Program-made: the position numbers and the translations under genes | Shown: positions 25,490 through 34,198 of the stretch, piece by piece | Layout of the letters: each line of letters starts with the position of its first letter | Numbering within the stretch: the first letter of the stretch is position 1 | The notes under the pieces: generated by a model | Database searches by the model: none | Told to the model about the DNA's origin: nothing | Seen by the model: only the letters and a program-made list of their open reading frames with translations | NCBI GenBank assembly: GCA_003116855.1 | Contig: BEWT01000015.1 | Span: forward strand, 163,445 to 227,444 | Origin: Desulfurococcaceae archaeon AG1 | Lineage (GTDB): Archaea > Thermoproteota > Thermoprotei_A > Sulfolobales > AG1 | Direction of reading: 5' to 3' | Length of the DNA stretch: 64,000 nucleotides

Positions 25490-26296
25490 ATGATCGGGGA
25501 GATGTTGGTGGAGCTTAAGGAGGATTATATTGTGAGCGTAGATGTAAAGCTTGAGAGGGCATATGTAGCTGGTGCTGGTGATTCTTATGCAGCTGCGCTG
25601 GCTATTGAGGGGAAGAGTAGAGGTAGGTTTAAAGCCCTGGATCCTTATGATGGGCTTGAGGCAGATCTAGATCTGCCCCTCGTGATCGTCTCGGTTTCTG
25701 GGAGGACTAGGGCTAACATAGAGCTTGCTAGGAGGCATAAGGGTAGGGTTAAGATCTATGTTATAACTGCAGATGAGGAGAGTCCTCTGGCTAGGTTGGG
25801 CGATGTTGTTATCAAGATACCCTATAAGCCCCGCAGGATCCCTGGTGTGAGATCTTTTTTGATGTGTTTAAGCGCCCTATACTCCATAGCTGGTGAGGAG
25901 ATAGATTCTGAGAGAGATCGTCCCATAATCATGCCTAGAGAGCCTATCTTCATAGGGCGTAGGGAAAACTACGGAATAGCATATTACGCTGCACTCAAGA
26001 TATTCGAGATCTTTGGTGAGAGGGCTCATTATGAGAGGCTGGAGCAGTTTTTCCACGCTCCTGTGTTTGGATCCAGGGGCAGGGATCTTGTGATCCTCTC
26101 GAGCAGCGATCCTAGGGAGGAGTTTGAGGCAGGCTTCGCTAGAGTTTATAGAAGTAGATGTAAAGGTGCTTTTTGCAATGCTATATGGGTTATCGAATCT
26201 ATAGTTAACAGGATGATCAGTGAGGGTTGGGATAAAGCGTATTATTTAGAGGATGAGGAGATCCTTAGGTTCAGCTCTAACATGATCTATCCTTAG
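25490..26296 (+). CDS. SIS-domain sugar isomerase-like protein
   Basis: The 268-residue protein has a sugar-isomerase (SIS) fold: AYVAGAGDSYAAALAIEG for the first phosphosugar-binding loop, LPLVIVSVSGRTRANIELAR for the Ser-rich loop, and KIYVITADEESPLARLGDVV. A second, shorter SIS-like half begins near IFIGRRENYGIAYYAALKIF, with LEQFFHAPVFGSRGRDLVIL close to the conserved interdomain segment of GlmS/AgaS-type isomerases. It would bind a phosphorylated sugar. It lies upstream of a small unknown gene in the same direction. A second SIS protein and an AnmK-like kinase are encoded within 4 kb on the other strand. Confidence 0.75.
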   Translation: MIGEMLVELKEDYIVSVDVKLERAYVAGAGDSYAAALAIEGKSRGRFKALDPYDGLEADLDLPLVIVSVSGRTRANIELARRHKGRVKIYVITADEESPLARLGDVVIKIPYKPRRIPGVRSFLMCLSALYSIAGEEIDSERDRPIIMPREPIFIGRRENYGIAYYAALKIFEIFGERAHYERLEQFFHAPVFGSRGRDLVILSSSDPREEFEAGFARVYRSRCKGAFCNAIWVIESIVNRMISEGWDKAYYLEDEEILRFSSNMIYP

Positions 26297-26358
26297 AGAT
26301 TTAGAGACCTGCGTCTCAGCTTATCCTCTACCCATCTATATTATTCTTGGTGGGGGCT

Positions 26359-26673
26359 ATGGAGGTATCTATAGAGAGGGTTATCAGGGTTGGGGGTGAT
26401 AGGTGGGATGTCTATGTTAGGCTTGAGCGTTTTGGCAAAGCGTATAGGGTTTATATTCCCCTGCTGCCTAGGAAGCCTGATAAGGTGTCTATAGAGGTTC
26501 TGGATGAGAAGAGAGCTATTATAAGGCTTCTCAGCGGGGATAGTGGTGTGTGCACGTGCGAGCTCGATCTAGCTAGGCTTGAGAGTGCTAAGTGTCTCAA
26601 TATCTCCTGCTCTCTTGGAGCTACATGGGTTGCTGATGAAAGCCTGATCAAGTCCCACATCTCTGAGCATTGA
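26359..26673 (+). CDS. Small conserved-looking protein of unknown function
   Basis: No family recognised. About 104 residues starting MEVSIERVIRVGGDRWDVYV, with alternating beta strands suggesting a compact beta fold, and a cysteine-rich stretch: CTCELDLARLESAKCLNISC holds four cysteines within 20 residues, which could bind a metal. The frame is open back to a TTG at 26347, but ATG 26359 gives a more natural start. It follows the SIS gene by about 60 bases on the same strand and ends at a strong hairpin, so the two may form an operon. Confidence 0.6.
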   Translation: MEVSIERVIRVGGDRWDVYVRLERFGKAYRVYIPLLPRKPDKVSIEVLDEKRAIIRLLSGDSGVCTCELDLARLESAKCLNISCSLGATWVADESLIKSHISEH

Positions 26674-26674
26674 C

Positions 26675-26690
26675 CCTGGTGTTAACCAGG
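26675..26690 (+). terminator. Hairpin after the small cysteine-rich gene
   Basis: CCTGG, loop TGTTAA, CCAGG immediately follows the TGA stop at 26671-26673. It shares CTGGTGTTAA with the hairpin after the GH31 gene, suggesting a recurring 3'-end element. Confidence 0.45.
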
Positions 26691-26905
26691 ATCCCATAGG
26701 ATCTCTCTATCTATGTATAGATAGGAGCAGCTTTAAATAGAGAGTAAATATCGATAAGCATTCCGGGCTGTTTTCTTTTTGATATGCATAGGGAGGATTG
26801 ATAGGTTTTGGAATTTTCATGGGTATTGGGGCATTGCCCGAAGATTATTTCCCGCCAACACCTAAGGGATTTATAAGCTTTGAGCTGGGCTGTCCTTTGT
26901 GCGGG

Positions 26906-27050
26906 TCTCTCTATACAGGTCTTGGGTGGCGATGGGAGCATTGCTACAAGCCATCTTGGGGATGATCTCTCAAGCCTAGATGGGGCCAAGTGCTGTTTGG
27001 CTCGACAGCTGCCCATGACCCCGTAGGGTTAGAGATCCTGCGGGTTGATG
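26906..27050 (-). mobile_element. Family 1 relic, probable TnpB 3' end
   Basis: Minus-strand homologue of the relic at 5979-6135. Conserved DNA blocks include TCATGGGCAGCTGTCGAGCC, CCATCTAGG, ATCATCCCCAAGATGGCTTG and GCTCCCATC, and the alignment extends into TATAGAGAGACC beyond the stop. The frame reads STRRISNPTGSWAAVEPNST, then WPHLGLRDHPQDGL and a stop. No upstream transposase domain is present. The remainder of the 26.7-27.15 kb gap shows no convincing gene. Confidence 0.45.
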
Positions 27051-27156
27051 TTGAAGCCCCTGGATAAGACCATGAATGAAGATAACGTGATTGGGATGAA
27101 CATCCAGGGACAAACAGTAGCAGTATTATAGCTCCCAAGGAGATTCTTTTTAGGTG

Positions 27157-27594
27157 ATGCTTCTGTTCATTGTGAGGGGCTATCCAAGGCTTTCCAAGGA
27201 CTCGGTGGTGATAGATGTTAGGGGAGAGGATCTCTGGGGAGAGGTTTCCCTCCCAAGGGGTTCCAGGACTACGGGGCTTGCGATCTCAACACCCCACGGC
27301 TGTGTGATTGTCATAGGTGTTGATGCTCTAATGAGTGGTGAGAAGGTTTTGATAGCCTCTTTCCTAGATCCTCTCGACCCAGCAACGCTGGGGATTATAG
27401 AGGGCGCTTCTAAGTCTAGGAGGATCTCGCTGGCTAGGGATGGAGCTATCCTGGGGACACTGGATCTCTCGGAAAGCGATCTGGAGAAGATGGAGTATGT
27501 CGCCTCAAAAACCAGGGAGTGCTCGAAGATGCAGGATAAGCCTGTAAACCTAGAGCTAGCAGCACAGTGGTTTATGGAGAACTTTAACCTCTAG
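27157..27594 (+). CDS. Protein of unknown function (145 aa)
   Basis: No family recognised. The product is predicted soluble, beginning MLLFIVRGYPRLSKDSVVID, with a beta-rich first half (VVIDVRGEDLWGEVSLPRGS, CVIVIGVDALMSGEKVLIAS) and a helical C-terminus ending AAQWFMENFNL. GTG 27154 and ATG 27157 are adjacent possible starts. It converges tail to tail with the AnmK-like gene, sharing 4 bases at the stops. Composition and codon use are like its neighbours, so it is likely a real gene. Confidence 0.6.
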   Translation: MLLFIVRGYPRLSKDSVVIDVRGEDLWGEVSLPRGSRTTGLAISTPHGCVIVIGVDALMSGEKVLIASFLDPLDPATLGIIEGASKSRRISLARDGAILGTLDLSESDLEKMEYVASKTRECSKMQDKPVNLELAAQWFMENFNL

Positions 27595-28787
27595 AGCGCT
27601 ATCTCTCCCATCACAACCCTCCTAAGAGCCCCTGTAGCTCCTGGCACGTTGTTTGGGACGCCGTTGAGCGTTTCGTGGGCAAGTAGAGCCATACCCATGG
27701 CCTCCTTGATCTTTGAGTCTATGCCGAGATCCTCGTGGATAAACACTCTCAGTCCGAGGGATTCTAGGTGTTTTTTAAGCCATCTCATTATTGTTTTATT
27801 TCTTGTACCCCCGCCACCCACTATAACCTCGTCGATCTTTACTCTAGGGAGTATGTATTCCTTATAATTATATACTATGCTTTCCACCGTATACATTGTG
27901 AGGGTAGCCACTATATCCTCCCTCGACAGCCGCTTCGCCCTAGCCTTCTCTATAACCTTGAGCACGAGATTTTTCCCAAAAACCTCTCTCCCCGTGGTCT
28001 TTGGGGGTGGTGCTCTTATGAATGGATGACTCATCAGCTCCTCTAATATCTCGGGGTCGGGGGATCCCCTTGAGGCTATCTCTCCGTCTGGATCATACTC
28101 CATACCATCATATAGGATCGATACTGCGTAGTCTATCAAGCTATTCCCGGGACCGGTATCGAATGCATATATACTATCTATAGATGGGTCTGGGGGTAGG
28201 ACTGTCACGTTGGCTATCCCCCCTATATTCTGGATCGCCCTCCCAGTGCTTGGGTTTGATAGGAGTGCGTAGTCGACATAGGCTATTATTGGGGCTCCCA
28301 TGCCTCCTGCAGCTATATCTCTAACCCTGAAATTACCTATCGTTATGATCCCTGTGTCTTCCGCGATAACTTGAACAGATCCTAGCTGTAGGGTGCATCT
28401 AGACACAAGATCATCGATCCTTATAAGCTCGGGGAAGTGGTAGACAGTCTGCCCATGCGATCCCACAAGATCTATCTCCCCCCTCTTAATACCAAGAACC
28501 TCTCTAGCGTTTTCAAAGGCTTTTGCAAAGAACCTGGCTATGAGGATGTTAAGGGCACATATGTCGTGAAGCCCTCCCGCGTCAAGGGTTCTTAGAACCA
28601 TGCTCCTCAAACCGCCCGGGTATTTCTCAACCTCCTTGCCAAGGATCCTGTATTTAATGCCCCTCCCACTCCCCGTGATCTCCATGATAGCTATATCAAC
28701 ACCATCAGCACTAGTTCCTGACATAAGCCCTGCAACGATCCTGGTTTCACGCATAGCTATATCTATAAGCCTCTTAACAGGATTCAT
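27591..28787 (-). CDS. anmK: Anhydro-N-acetylmuramic acid kinase family protein (AnmK-like)
   Basis: AnmK hydrolyses and phosphorylates 1,6-anhydro-MurNAc to MurNAc-6-phosphate in bacterial peptidoglycan recycling. The 398-residue protein has the family signatures: ETRIVAGLMSGTSADGVDIA near residue 15, VGSHGQTVYHFP, LQLGSVQVIAEDTGIITIGN, NIGGIANVTVLP, AFDTGPGNSLIDYAV and VIVGGGGTRNKTIMRWL. Archaea have no murein, so the natural substrate here is either scavenged bacterial material or another anhydro-sugar. It overlaps the upstream GNAT gene by 4 bases, and an SIS protein and an oligopeptide-type importer precede that, so it probably ends an uptake-and-degradation operon. Confidence 0.88.
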   Translation of the reverse strand: MNPVKRLIDIAMRETRIVAGLMSGTSADGVDIAIMEITGSGRGIKYRILGKEVEKYPGGLRSMVLRTLDAGGLHDICALNILIARFFAKAFENAREVLGIKRGEIDLVGSHGQTVYHFPELIRIDDLVSRCTLQLGSVQVIAEDTGIITIGNFRVRDIAAGGMGAPIIAYVDYALLSNPSTGRAIQNIGGIANVTVLPPDPSIDSIYAFDTGPGNSLIDYAVSILYDGMEYDPDGEIASRGSPDPEILEELMSHPFIRAPPPKTTGREVFGKNLVLKVIEKARAKRLSREDIVATLTMYTVESIVYNYKEYILPRVKIDEVIVGGGGTRNKTIMRWLKKHLESLGLRVFIHEDLGIDSKIKEAMGMALLAHETLNGVPNNVPGATGALRRVVMGEIAL

Positions 28788-29269
28788 AGGAATCTCTCAC
28801 CCCAGCTATCTCTGGTCTTCCTCATAATGATCTCGTGGTAACCTTTTACTATGGCGTTCTCTATAACCCCTATTGCTTTATAGCCTCTCTTCGTGTAGAA
28901 CCGGATCGCCTGTTCATTGAACGAGGATACCAGGAGGAAGACGTTCTCCCTGTATTTAAAAATAACCTTCTCAGCATAGTCCATGAGCTTTGTCCCAACA
29001 CCCATAGATCTATATCCATGATGGACACCCAGAGCTCTTATATATCCACCAAGTGGAAAGCCGTCGAATACTCTGAAGAGCACGAAGCCAACGATCCTTC
29101 CGTCTATTTCTGCAACAGCTCCCCACCCTTCCTCTATGTTTGAGATAACAGTCTCTATGCATATATCGTGCGTATATCCTAGGGTTTTGTATGGGTCTAT
29201 GGATAACATTATGTTGCATACGCTCTCTATATCTCTGTACTCTATATTTCTAACAAGGATCTCTGTCAT
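28784..29269 (-). CDS. GNAT family N-acetyltransferase
   Basis: A 161-residue acetyl-CoA-dependent acetyltransferase. The fold markers are VRNIEYRDIESVCNIML, IDGRIVGFVLFRVFDGFPLG, the coenzyme-A pyrophosphate loop ALGVHHGYRSMGVGTKLMDY and FNEQAIRFYTKRGYKAIGVI. This pattern is closest to the RimI/ArdI-like small-substrate group, but the acceptor cannot be read from sequence. Its stop overlaps the ATG of the AnmK-like gene by 4 bases, so an amino-sugar substrate acted on together with AnmK is a reasonable inference. The upstream SIS gene is only 40 bases away on the same strand. Confidence 0.85.
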   Translation of the reverse strand: MTEILVRNIEYRDIESVCNIMLSIDPYKTLGYTHDICIETVISNIEEGWGAVAEIDGRIVGFVLFRVFDGFPLGGYIRALGVHHGYRSMGVGTKLMDYAEKVIFKYRENVFLLVSSFNEQAIRFYTKRGYKAIGVIENAIVKGYHEIIMRKTRDSWGERFL

Positions 29270-29309
29270 GGCTGCTACCTAGCCCTGTGTTTCAGCCCAC
29301 AAGGGATCT

Positions 29310-30074
29310 TTATAGGTGTTTCAGGATATCATAGTATTTTTCTACATAGATGTTATTCCTCTTCCTATTCTCTGGGATGTTCACGCTAACCCATACCTCG
29401 GGATCTATTCCGCGGGAGGCTAGATCCTCGGCTGCCATTGCATTTATGGCATTGATTATAAAGCTATTAACAATCGTCGATACTGGGAATACTCTGGCGA
29501 CTCCGATATCGTATGAGGCGTCCCCCTCGGGAACCTTGTTATCTATAACTATATCGGCAACCTCGTAGAGCCTCTTACCAAGGGGATTCTCCGGAGCGAG
29601 TTTCCTCGAATACTCTAGAGAGGTTATTGCTATAACCTTAACACCTCTAGATCTCATCTCGTGGGCAAGCTCGACCGGGGCGGCGTTCTTCCCAGAATTG
29701 CTTATAACTACAAGCACAGAGCCTGGGATGATCTTCATAGAGCCTACTATAGCTTTCGCATAGCCGGAGAGCTTCTCAAGACTGCTTGCCCTCAAGGCTG
29801 ATGGGATGCCTAGCAGCGATAGATCCACTATAGGATAGATCTTAACAGGATTACCAGCCCTGAAAGAAGCCTCCAAAGCAACCAACATCGAATGCCCAGT
29901 ACCAAAGACATACTCAACACCACCAGACCTCATAGCCTCTGAGATCGCTGAAGAAGCCATACCGAGGTTACGGATCTCCTCTTTAATAACCTTCCCAAGA
30001 ATATCCACTACAATGCCCAATAGCTTAGAGGGCGTTGCAGAGCTCATAAAACCCCCATGCCATTTCCACGACAT
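29310..30074 (-). CDS. SIS-domain protein (UPF0309-like sugar isomerase/etherase)
   Basis: A single-SIS protein of 254 residues. The phosphosugar site is GGVEYVFGTGHSMLVALEAS and the Ser/Thr loop is SVLVVISNSGKNAAPVELAH, followed by VKVIAITSLEYSRKLAPENP, a block typical of the UPF0309 branch. The SIS fold is shared with MurQ, which in bacteria acts on the product of AnmK. A TATA-like CATAATTAAAAG lies about 35 nt before ATG 30074, so the SIS-GNAT-anmK trio may have its own promoter apart from the transporter genes upstream. Exact reaction unknown. Confidence 0.8.
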   Translation of the reverse strand: MSWKWHGGFMSSATPSKLLGIVVDILGKVIKEEIRNLGMASSAISEAMRSGGVEYVFGTGHSMLVALEASFRAGNPVKIYPIVDLSLLGIPSALRASSLEKLSGYAKAIVGSMKIIPGSVLVVISNSGKNAAPVELAHEMRSRGVKVIAITSLEYSRKLAPENPLGKRLYEVADIVIDNKVPEGDASYDIGVARVFPVSTIVNSFIINAINAMAAEDLASRGIDPEVWVSVNIPENRKRNNIYVEKYYDILKHL

Positions 30075-30190
30075 AGTTAAAATGCTGAGAGTTACGTAAC
30101 TATCTTTTAATTATGCGGTAAACCAACGATCGATCATAGATCTTTTTGGTATTTATAGCTATTAGAGGATCTCTGTCCCTGAGAGTCTAT

Positions 30191-30211
30191 CTCTATAGTA
30201 GATCGATTTAC
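30191..30211 (-). repeat. Degenerate CRISPR-like solo repeat
   Basis: CTCTATAGTAGATCGATTTAC shares about 16 contiguous or near-contiguous bases with the repeat at 49257-49280 (TATAGTAGATCGACTT). The outer bases TTGAAAG are not conserved. It lies in the gap between the SIS and oppC-like genes; chance is possible. Confidence 0.3.
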
Positions 30212-30272
30212 AAGAGGTCTCTTTTGCAATGCTCAGTTGTATGGCGGGTCGATGTTCTGTAATATTTATAAG

Positions 30273-31055
30273 CTATGCTCTCTTGATAATATCCCTGCTT
30301 GTTTCGAAAAGTATATATGCTGTTATTGATATTACCAGGGCTGGTGAGAGGATCCATAGCCATAGTCCGTAATATATCGCTCCCTGTATAAATGCGTAGT
30401 AGAAGATCATGCCCCAGCTGAAGAACCTCTGATCACCAAGCCCTAGGAAGCTTACTATCGATTCGCTTACCATCGCTATTCCCACCGCATAGGCTAGGTT
30501 AGCCAGGATCACGGGGCTTGAGTTAGGGATCACGTGCTTCCAAAAGATCCATCTGATCCCCGCCCCCACGGCTCTTGCAGCCTCGACATACTGTCTCTCA
30601 AGGATTGAGAGCGCCTCAGCCCTTACGGTCTTGGCTATCTGTGGCCAGTATGATAGCGAGATCGAGACTATCGTTGATACTATCGATGGACCCATAACGC
30701 TTGCTATGAATATCATTATTATTAGCGAGGGCACGACTATGAAGGAGTCGATTAGAGATGATACTACTTGGGGTAAGAGACCTCTGAGAGATGAGACAAG
30801 GCCTAGAAAGAGGCCTATAGCTAGGGATATAATGGCTGCGGTGATGGATATGGTTAGCGTGATCCTGGATCCGACTATGAGTTGGGAGAATATGTCTCTC
30901 CCAAGCCCGTCCGTGCCTAGTATATGGCTCCACGATGGTTGTTGATAGGGGTTTCCAGAGACCTGGAATGGGTCGTATGGTGCTATGAAAGGACCTAGGA
31001 TTGATATGAGTGCAAGTGCTATAGATAGAACCAGGATCCTTGTTACTCTCACCAT
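30273..31055 (-). CDS. Peptide/oligosaccharide ABC transporter permease (DppC/OppC type)
   Basis: The second membrane subunit of a family 5 solute-binding-protein importer. N-terminal ILVLSIALALISILGPFIA is a membrane helix, followed by the DppC hallmark LGTDGLGRDIFSQLIVGSRI, five further helices, and the EAA loop EAARAVGAGIRWIFWKHVIP that docks the ATPase. SESIVSFLGLGDQRFFSWGM is also conserved. It is joined to the upstream DppB-type gene by a one-base overlap, so they are co-translated. No DppD/DppF ATPase is encoded in the window. Confidence 0.92.
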   Translation of the reverse strand: MVRVTRILVLSIALALISILGPFIAPYDPFQVSGNPYQQPSWSHILGTDGLGRDIFSQLIVGSRITLTISITAAIISLAIGLFLGLVSSLRGLLPQVVSSLIDSFIVVPSLIIMIFIASVMGPSIVSTIVSISLSYWPQIAKTVRAEALSILERQYVEAARAVGAGIRWIFWKHVIPNSSPVILANLAYAVGIAMVSESIVSFLGLGDQRFFSWGMIFYYAFIQGAIYYGLWLWILSPALVISITAYILFETSRDIIKRA

Positions 31056-32038
31056 TACCCCCTCCTGATCCTAGGGTCAAGGATCATGTAGAGAATGTCG
31101 AGGATAAGGCTTGTCGCTATTATCATGAAGCTTATCATGTAGAAGAGGGCTTGGAGCAGGGGGAAGTCTTTCGAAAGTATAGCTTGGTAGAGTATATATC
31201 CAAGACCTGGGTATGAGAATATGATCTCGGTTAGCAGGGCACCGCTCATCATGGTTCCGAATCTGATGCCAAAGAGGGTTATGAGGGGGAGGATCCCGGG
31301 TCTCAGGGCATATTCCATGAGGATTTTTATCCTCCTAAGCCCGAGAGCCATGGCGGTTCTATAGAAATCCTCGGACATGTTGGAGACTATTATCTCCCTG
31401 GTTAGTATTACGAACTGTCCTGAGGTTCCTATAGCTATAGCCATTACCGGGAGGAAGAGGTGCCATAGGATATTCTGGATAAACGGGAGACCGCTTTGGG
31501 GTGCTGATTCTGAGTAAGCCCCACCAGCGGGGAAGAGGCGCAGGTATTGTGAGAATACTGCGAGTACTATGAGGGCGAGGATGAAATATGGTGTCGAGAT
31601 GGTATATATGCTGAAGCCCACTATCAATCTATCCAGGATAGAGTCCTTGGTATATGCTGCAATGAACCCTAGGAGGGTTCCGAGTATGAATGTTGCTATG
31701 GTTGCCACTGATAGTAGGAGCACAGTCCATGGGAGATAGATCTTTATCACGTCCCATGCTTCGTATGGATAGAATGAGTATGAGTATCCAAAGTCGGGTT
31801 TGGGGGAGAACATCACGTTGGTTATATATCTTATGAGCTGTACATGGAAGGGCTCGTTTAGGCCGAATCTCTCGTATAGCTCCATAACAGCCTGTTGTGG
31901 CAGGAATCTGGATGATGCTATATAATCGACATAGTTACCCGGCATAAGCCTGGGGACTGTGAATATGAATAGATTCACAACCACATAGGTTAGCAGGGCT
32001 ATGAGTACTCTTCTAAACAGCGTGTTTAAAAAAACCAT
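31055..32038 (-). CDS. Peptide/oligosaccharide ABC transporter permease (DppB/OppB type)
   Basis: The first membrane subunit of the importer, 327 residues. It begins FRRVLIALLTYVVVNLFIFT then VPRLMPGNYVDYIA, the typical DppB start (leading helix and P-x-D-P-like region in altered form). Further helices follow, with LPVMAIAIGTSGQFVILTRE, the EAA-type loop YRTAMALGLRRIKILMEYAL, and GALLTEIIFSYPGLGYILYQ. Archaeal family 5 importers carry peptides or oligosaccharides such as cellobiose, so the substrate is open. It sits 19 bases after the binding protein gene. Confidence 0.92.
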   Translation of the reverse strand: MVFLNTLFRRVLIALLTYVVVNLFIFTVPRLMPGNYVDYIASSRFLPQQAVMELYERFGLNEPFHVQLIRYITNVMFSPKPDFGYSYSFYPYEAWDVIKIYLPWTVLLLSVATIATFILGTLLGFIAAYTKDSILDRLIVGFSIYTISTPYFILALIVLAVFSQYLRLFPAGGAYSESAPQSGLPFIQNILWHLFLPVMAIAIGTSGQFVILTREIIVSNMSEDFYRTAMALGLRRIKILMEYALRPGILPLITLFGIRFGTMMSGALLTEIIFSYPGLGYILYQAILSKDFPLLQALFYMISFMIIATSLILDILYMILDPRIRRG

Positions 32039-32057
32039 TGGGACGGCACCAGGAGCT

Positions 32058-33929
32058 CTAGGTCTTTCTCCCAGCCATGGAGGTTCTAAATATCACTATG
32101 GCTGCTATAGCGATCACTACTATTGCTGCTATTAATGTGTATAAGAGCCAGGGTTGCTCTGTCTGCTGAGGAGGCGCAACGCTCGTTACGGTAGTGATCC
32201 TCTGGGTCTCGGTTACTGTTACAACAGGTGCTCTCTCGGTTACCACCCTCTCAGTTACTACTGTGACTACCTGTTGTTGATAGGGCTTTACAGATAGTAT
32301 TGTTTCGTGGGATGGGAAGCCCTGGCCAGCGAACAACGGATCCCAGCCGGTAAAGTCAGCTGCGTTGAAGACCCAGATCGCTTTTGCATAGTAGAGAGGT
32401 ATGACCCATTGATCCCTTGCGGCTATTCTCTGAGCCTCTGCGTAGTACTTGTATGCCTCTGCATCTGATATTGCCGATCTGGCCATCATTATGTAGTTAT
32501 TAAACTCGGGGTTCAGGTATCTCGTCCAGCCCCAGTACTGAACACTCTGCCCTATTGGTGTTGGGGCTGGGTTTCTATCCATGAATACTGTGAGCACGAA
32601 ATCTGGATCTGTTGGTCTGTTTGTTAGCAGTAGGGCTGCTTGGTAATAGCCGTAGGCTAGATTGTTAACATATGTGAGCCTGGTGAGAACCTCCTCGCTA
32701 GCATCGATCCCAGCTGCTCTCCAGTCCTGAATAATCAGGGGTACTATGTTGCTCGCAACACCTCCAGTGTGTATGATCTTTATGCTTAGGAGGGAGCCGT
32801 TGGGGTATCTGAACATCTTGTCTGGCCCTTCAACAAAGCCCAGGGATCTCAGGATCTCTCTAGCTTTGGAGATGTTATATGTTATCTCGTTCAGATCCTG
32901 CGGTCTCCATGGAGATGATAGTGGGAGTTGTCCTGATGACGCTATTTCACCAAACCCTTGTAATGCTAGCTGTATTATTCTCTCCTTGTTTATAGCGTAG
33001 GCTAGCGCCTGTCTAAAGAGCGTTATGTTGAATGGATATACAGCCGTGTTGAGAACCACAAGCCCTGCTGGTGTGTAGAAAGAGCCCTGGTATGGCCAGC
33101 CCCTTGCTACAGCTACCTTGAGCTTTGGGTCTGTGATCGCTGGTGCTACGAGGGCTGGGTTGGTTATCATTGCCATGGAGCACTGCCCGGTTTTTAGCAT
33201 TATCGGTATTGGTGCTGATTCATCGATCACCCTCACCACTATGCTCTTGATCTGGGGCTGTCCTCCCCAGTATTTCTCGTATGCAGCGAACCTGAATATC
33301 TGTGAGTCGAAGTTAGCCTCAACGACCCTGTAGGGTCCTGTGCCAACTATATATTGTATATCCCTTGCTGTGAAATTGGACATGTCTTTGTTTGTGAACA
33401 CGTGCTCTGGGAAGATCCTATAACCTGTTAGGAGGTAGTATAGAAATCTGCTGAAGGGCTCTTTAAGCTTTATAACCACTGTAGCCTGGTCAGGTGTTTC
33501 TATAGATCCTATGTACCTGCCAATGCTATACACGTCTCCTTGGGGGAATTTCTGGATAGTGTTTAAGACAAAAGCCACGTCCTTGGAGGTGAATGGGGTT
33601 CCGTCGTGCCATGAGATGCCCTGTCTCAATTTGATAGTCACTGTCTTTCCATCCTGAGAGACAGACCAGTTTATGGCTAGGAGGGGTTGTAGAGAGCCAT
33701 CTGCCCTCTCCTCAGCGAGGGTTTCGTAAACCAGCTTCACTACTGTTCCATGGGTTAGCGGGGGTGAGGCTATGTAGAAGTATGGGTTAAACTCAAGAAG
33801 TTTCCCTGGTGATGGTATGCAGAAGGTTAGTTCCTGAGCCTGGGGGGTGACCATAGGTATTAAGCTGGCTGTATATATTATTATGAAGATCAGCAAGCCT
33901 ATTTCAAGGAATCTCCTTGCTGGAATCAT
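32058..33929 (-). CDS. Extracellular solute-binding protein family 5, membrane-anchored
   Basis: The substrate receptor of the importer, 623 residues. It has an N-terminal hydrophobic signal (FLEIGLLIFIIIYTASLIP), then the SBP_bac_5 domain with LVYETLAEERADGSLQPLLA, TVTIKLRQGISWHDGTPFTS, YAINKERIIQLALQGFGEIA and WGGQPQIKSIVVRVIDESAP. A Val/Thr-rich stalk (VVTVVTERVVTERAPVVTV) leads to a C-terminal membrane helix LLYTLIAAIVVIAIAAIVIF, the usual way archaeal binding proteins are tethered. A TATA-like GCATAAAAAGAGG lies about 30 nt upstream of the ATG. Ligand unknown; the downstream AnmK/SIS genes suggest a sugar-containing compound. Confidence 0.92.
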   Translation of the reverse strand: MIPARRFLEIGLLIFIIIYTASLIPMVTPQAQELTFCIPSPGKLLEFNPYFYIASPPLTHGTVVKLVYETLAEERADGSLQPLLAINWSVSQDGKTVTIKLRQGISWHDGTPFTSKDVAFVLNTIQKFPQGDVYSIGRYIGSIETPDQATVVIKLKEPFSRFLYYLLTGYRIFPEHVFTNKDMSNFTARDIQYIVGTGPYRVVEANFDSQIFRFAAYEKYWGGQPQIKSIVVRVIDESAPIPIMLKTGQCSMAMITNPALVAPAITDPKLKVAVARGWPYQGSFYTPAGLVVLNTAVYPFNITLFRQALAYAINKERIIQLALQGFGEIASSGQLPLSSPWRPQDLNEITYNISKAREILRSLGFVEGPDKMFRYPNGSLLSIKIIHTGGVASNIVPLIIQDWRAAGIDASEEVLTRLTYVNNLAYGYYQAALLLTNRPTDPDFVLTVFMDRNPAPTPIGQSVQYWGWTRYLNPEFNNYIMMARSAISDAEAYKYYAEAQRIAARDQWVIPLYYAKAIWVFNAADFTGWDPLFAGQGFPSHETILSVKPYQQQVVTVVTERVVTERAPVVTVTETQRITTVTSVAPPQQTEQPWLLYTLIAAIVVIAIAAIVIFRTSMAGRKT

Positions 33930-34198
33930 CGTCTCGCCCAGATATGTTGCCTAAGCCTCTTTTTATGCCTCCTGTTACGTATGGGTTTATATTATTTATG
34001 CTGTGTTTATGTGGGCTGTTATGCAGCTGCTTAGGGTTAGTGTTCACATGCTATTCAGTTCTCCATAGCTATGTTGAGTGTTTATCAATGCTAGCTTGTT
34101 GGTTGCTACAGGAATCGTGACCGATTCAGCAATACGCTATAGATCTGAGGGATAGGCTATAGATTAGGTCTTTTTACATACTATGTATAGGGGCTCAT

